From Segetimicrobium sp035279545 (GTDB lineage: Bacteria; Sysuimicrobiota; Sysuimicrobiia; Sysuimicrobiales; Segetimicrobiaceae): a stretch of DNA of 15,346 nt. A model generated the notes under the pieces. It had not been told where the DNA came from, searched no databases, and was given only the letters and a program-made list of their open reading frames with translations. The DNA lies in NCBI GenBank assembly GCA_035279545.1, contig DATEHM010000117.1:1-15346 (forward strand), written 5' to 3'. Of this stretch, positions 13,751-15,346 are shown piece after piece. Position 1 is the stretch's first letter. Each line of letters begins with the position of its first letter. The position numbers and the translations under genes were made by a program.

Positions 13751-14713
13751 ATGGAGGGCTCGAATGCGAGAGGCATGTGCCGGGACGGCGAGGCGACCAC
13801 GCGGTGCCGGCAGGGTCGACGGAGGGCCGCCGCCCCGCTCGTGGTGGCCGTAGCGTTCCTTGGCGGGTTGGGTGCCGGGGTGCTACCGGTGTCCTCCGCT
13901 CCTCCGGCGCAGCCCCCGGGGATCCTTCAGGTCGCGCCGGCCTCGCCGGTCCAGGGGGACACGGTGACGATCCTCGTCTCCGCGCCCGCGGCGGCCAAGG
14001 TGCGGGTTCGGTGGGATGGCCACGCGGTGTCCCTCTTCGCGCTCCCGGACGGCTCGCGGCGCGCGCTGGTCGGGACGGACCCGGACGTCGCGATCGGATC
14101 GCACGCGCTGTCTCTGACGGTGGCGGACGCGACCGGGCCGCCGGTCCGGCTCTCCCAGGTCGTGCGGATCCGCCCGGGGCGCTTTGGCATCCGCAACCTG
14201 ACGCTCCCCCCGCACACCTTTGGGTTGATCACCGCGAAAAACCTCGCCACCGAGCAGCGGGCGCTGGGCCCGGTCCTCCGCCTGCGCACGCCGGTGGCCT
14301 TCTGGTCCGGCGCCTTCCAGGCGCCCTCGTCGGGGGCGATGGACTCCCCGTACGGCGAGCAGGGAGTGTACAACGGCCACCGGGAGTGGTGGCACCAGGG
14401 CGTCGACTTCTCCGCGGCGGAGGGGTCCCCCATCGTCGCGGCCAACGGCGGGATGGTGGTTTTGGCGGAGGCGCTGCCGCTGGGGGGCAACACCGTGGTC
14501 ATCGACCACGGGCAGGGGGTCCTGACCGAATATCTGCACCTCTCGGCGTTCGCGGTCCACAAGGGATCGCGGGTGGCGCGCGGCGCCCTGATCGGCCGGA
14601 TCGGCGCAACCGGCCTCGTCACCGGCCCGAGCCTGCACTGGGGGTTGTACGTCAACGGCATCCCCGTGAACCCGCTGTTCTGGATGGCGCCGCGTCCGTG
14701 GCTGACGTCCTGA
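13751..14713 (+). CDS. M23 family metallopeptidase, membrane-anchored or secreted
   Basis: This 320-residue protein is an LytM/M23-type zinc endopeptidase, which usually cuts peptide cross-links in cell-wall peptidoglycan. After a basic start, residues 27-50 form a hydrophobic signal or anchor (AAAPLVVAVAFLGGLGAGVL). Residues 55-140 look like an Ig-like beta domain (VAPASPVQGDTVTILVSAPA). The catalytic domain spans about 195-300: SPYGEQGVYNG, HQGVDFSA with zinc ligands His215 and Asp219, VVIDHGQGVLTEYLHLS with His263, and TGPSLHWGLY with ligand His296. All key residues are present, so it should be active. GGAGG (13741-13745) lies 5 bases before the ATG at 13751. The neighbours (a dead IS element and a convergent thiamine-diphosphate enzyme) are unrelated. 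Confidence 0.93.
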   Translation: MEGSNARGMCRDGEATTRCRQGRRRAAAPLVVAVAFLGGLGAGVLPVSSAPPAQPPGILQVAPASPVQGDTVTILVSAPAAAKVRVRWDGHAVSLFALPDGSRRALVGTDPDVAIGSHALSLTVADATGPPVRLSQVVRIRPGRFGIRNLTLPPHTFGLITAKNLATEQRALGPVLRLRTPVAFWSGAFQAPSSGAMDSPYGEQGVYNGHREWWHQGVDFSAAEGSPIVAANGGMVVLAEALPLGGNTVVIDHGQGVLTEYLHLSAFAVHKGSRVARGALIGRIGATGLVTGPSLHWGLYVNGIPVNPLFWMAPRPWLTS

Positions 14714-14781
14714 CGGGAAGGGGAGGTCGAGCGCCTGCTCCGGGGTGCGCGGGACAGGCCCGGCGCGCCGTTGCCGTCCGG

Positions 14782-15346
14782 CTACTGGATTACGACGTCG
14801 AAGAGGCGCGGCCCATCGCTTCGACTGGCAAGCGCGTCGCGGAGTTCGTCCGGCCGCGTGATCAGGCGCGCCGGAACCCCGAAGCCCTGGGCGACGCCCG
14901 GGATGTCGATGTCCGGCGCGTTCAGATCCATGCCGATCAGCCGCTCCGGCGGGACGGCGCCGCCCTTGTAGGTCGCCATCCCATCCTTCAGCACCTGATA
15001 GGCGCGGTTGTCCATCACCAATACCGTGACGGGCACCCGGTATCGGGCCGCGGTCCACAGCGCTTGCACCGTGTACATCAGCGACCCGTCGCCGATCGTG
15101 CAGATCACCCGGCGGTCGGGCCACGCCATCTGGGCGCCCAGGCTGGCCGGGAGGCCGAGCCCCAGCGATCCCGCGGCGATCCCGAGGTAGGCCTGCTCGG
15201 TGCGGAACGGAAGGTACCGATCGACGATCCGGGCGGCGGTGATCGCCTCGTCGACGATCGTCACGGAGTCGTCCATCGTCTCCCCGAGCGTGCGGTACAC
15301 GAACTCCTGGGTCATGCGCGCCCCGGCCGCCGGGGGGGCGGCGGCC
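14782..15346 (-). CDS. Thiamine-diphosphate enzyme, C-terminal part (runs off right edge)
   Basis: The minus-strand frame is open through the window's right edge, so the N-terminal part is missing. What is visible is the C-terminal ThDP-binding domain shared by acetolactate synthase, benzoylformate decarboxylase and similar enzymes. IVDEAITAARIVDRYL opens the domain, then GSLGLGLPASLGAQMAWPDRRVI, the metal- and ThDP-binding motif beginning at IGDGSLMYTVQ and ending some 28 residues later at MDNRAYQ, and the closing DGPRLFDVVIQ. An internal ATG at 15315 could be mistaken for a start, but residues before it (AAAPPAAGAR) read as the inter-domain linker. Substrate class cannot be fixed without the rest; the DEAITA segment suits decarboxylase-like members. 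It converges on the M23 gene with 68 bases between. Confidence 0.88.
   Translation of the reverse strand, partial: AAAPPAAGARMTQEFVYRTLGETMDDSVTIVDEAITAARIVDRYLPFRTEQAYLGIAAGSLGLGLPASLGAQMAWPDRRVICTIGDGSLMYTVQALWTAARYRVPVTVLVMDNRAYQVLKDGMATYKGGAVPPERLIGMDLNAPDIDIPGVAQGFGVPARLITRPDELRDALASRSDGPRLFDVVIQ

Noticed and set aside
13883..15124. 413-residue minus-strand frame across the M23 gene
   Set aside because: Arg/His/Gly-rich shadow of the M23 peptidase and the thiamine-diphosphate gene; composition is not protein-like.
1..15346. CRISPR array, toxin-antitoxin, retron or phage cluster
   Set aside because: No regularly spaced repeats, no reverse transcriptase, capsid or portal proteins, and no small paired genes of known toxin type were found on reading both strands.

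Overview
The window reads as chromosomal DNA from a high-GC bacterium, roughly two-thirds GC by eye. Most genes have strong GGAGG-type ribosome sites, GTG starts are common, and there is one clean tRNA-Glu. No gene fixes the taxon. The mix of Asp-box propellers, DinB-fold proteins, a zinc-ribbon MscL and IS607 debris suits an uncultivated soil or sediment lineage, but that is an impression only. No CRISPR array, phage, toxin-antitoxin or recognisable defence island is visible.

Layout. 1-268: N-terminal end of an IS630-type transposase running off the left edge. 329-1881: a LysE/RhtB-type exporter and an AraC-type regulator, divergent and about 60 bp apart, probably a self-contained export and control pair. 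1882-4256: sparse region with one small secreted protein, one histidine-phosphatase-like protein and two long gaps without convincing genes. 4257-6326: an Asp-box (BNR) beta-propeller protein translationally coupled to a MoaD/ThiS-like protein ending in Gly-Gly, followed by a frameshifted DinB-fold gene. 6481-9274: a pyridoxamine-phosphate-oxidase-fold protein, divergent from a second Asp-box propeller, which overlaps antisense with a sarcosine-oxidase-type flavoenzyme. 9386-9461: tRNA-Glu(CTC). 9555-11114: a tentative small ORF, then a probable operon of an alpha/beta hydrolase and mscL with a C-terminal zinc ribbon. About 11384-13651: a decayed IS607-type element with a serine recombinase and a TnpB-related gene, both frameshifted. 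13751-15346: a membrane-anchored or secreted M23 peptidase, and the C-terminal part of a thiamine-diphosphate enzyme running off the right edge.

The best candidate for something undescribed is the coupled pair at 4257-5665: a six-Asp-box propeller and a ubiquitin-fold protein with a free Gly-Gly tail, with no molybdopterin or thiamin gene nearby. A second propeller lies 1.5 kb downstream. Three single-base insertions (near 6062, 11742 and 13160) and one apparent single-base loss (about 12083) break otherwise family-like proteins. They could be real decay or sequence errors; raw reads would decide.
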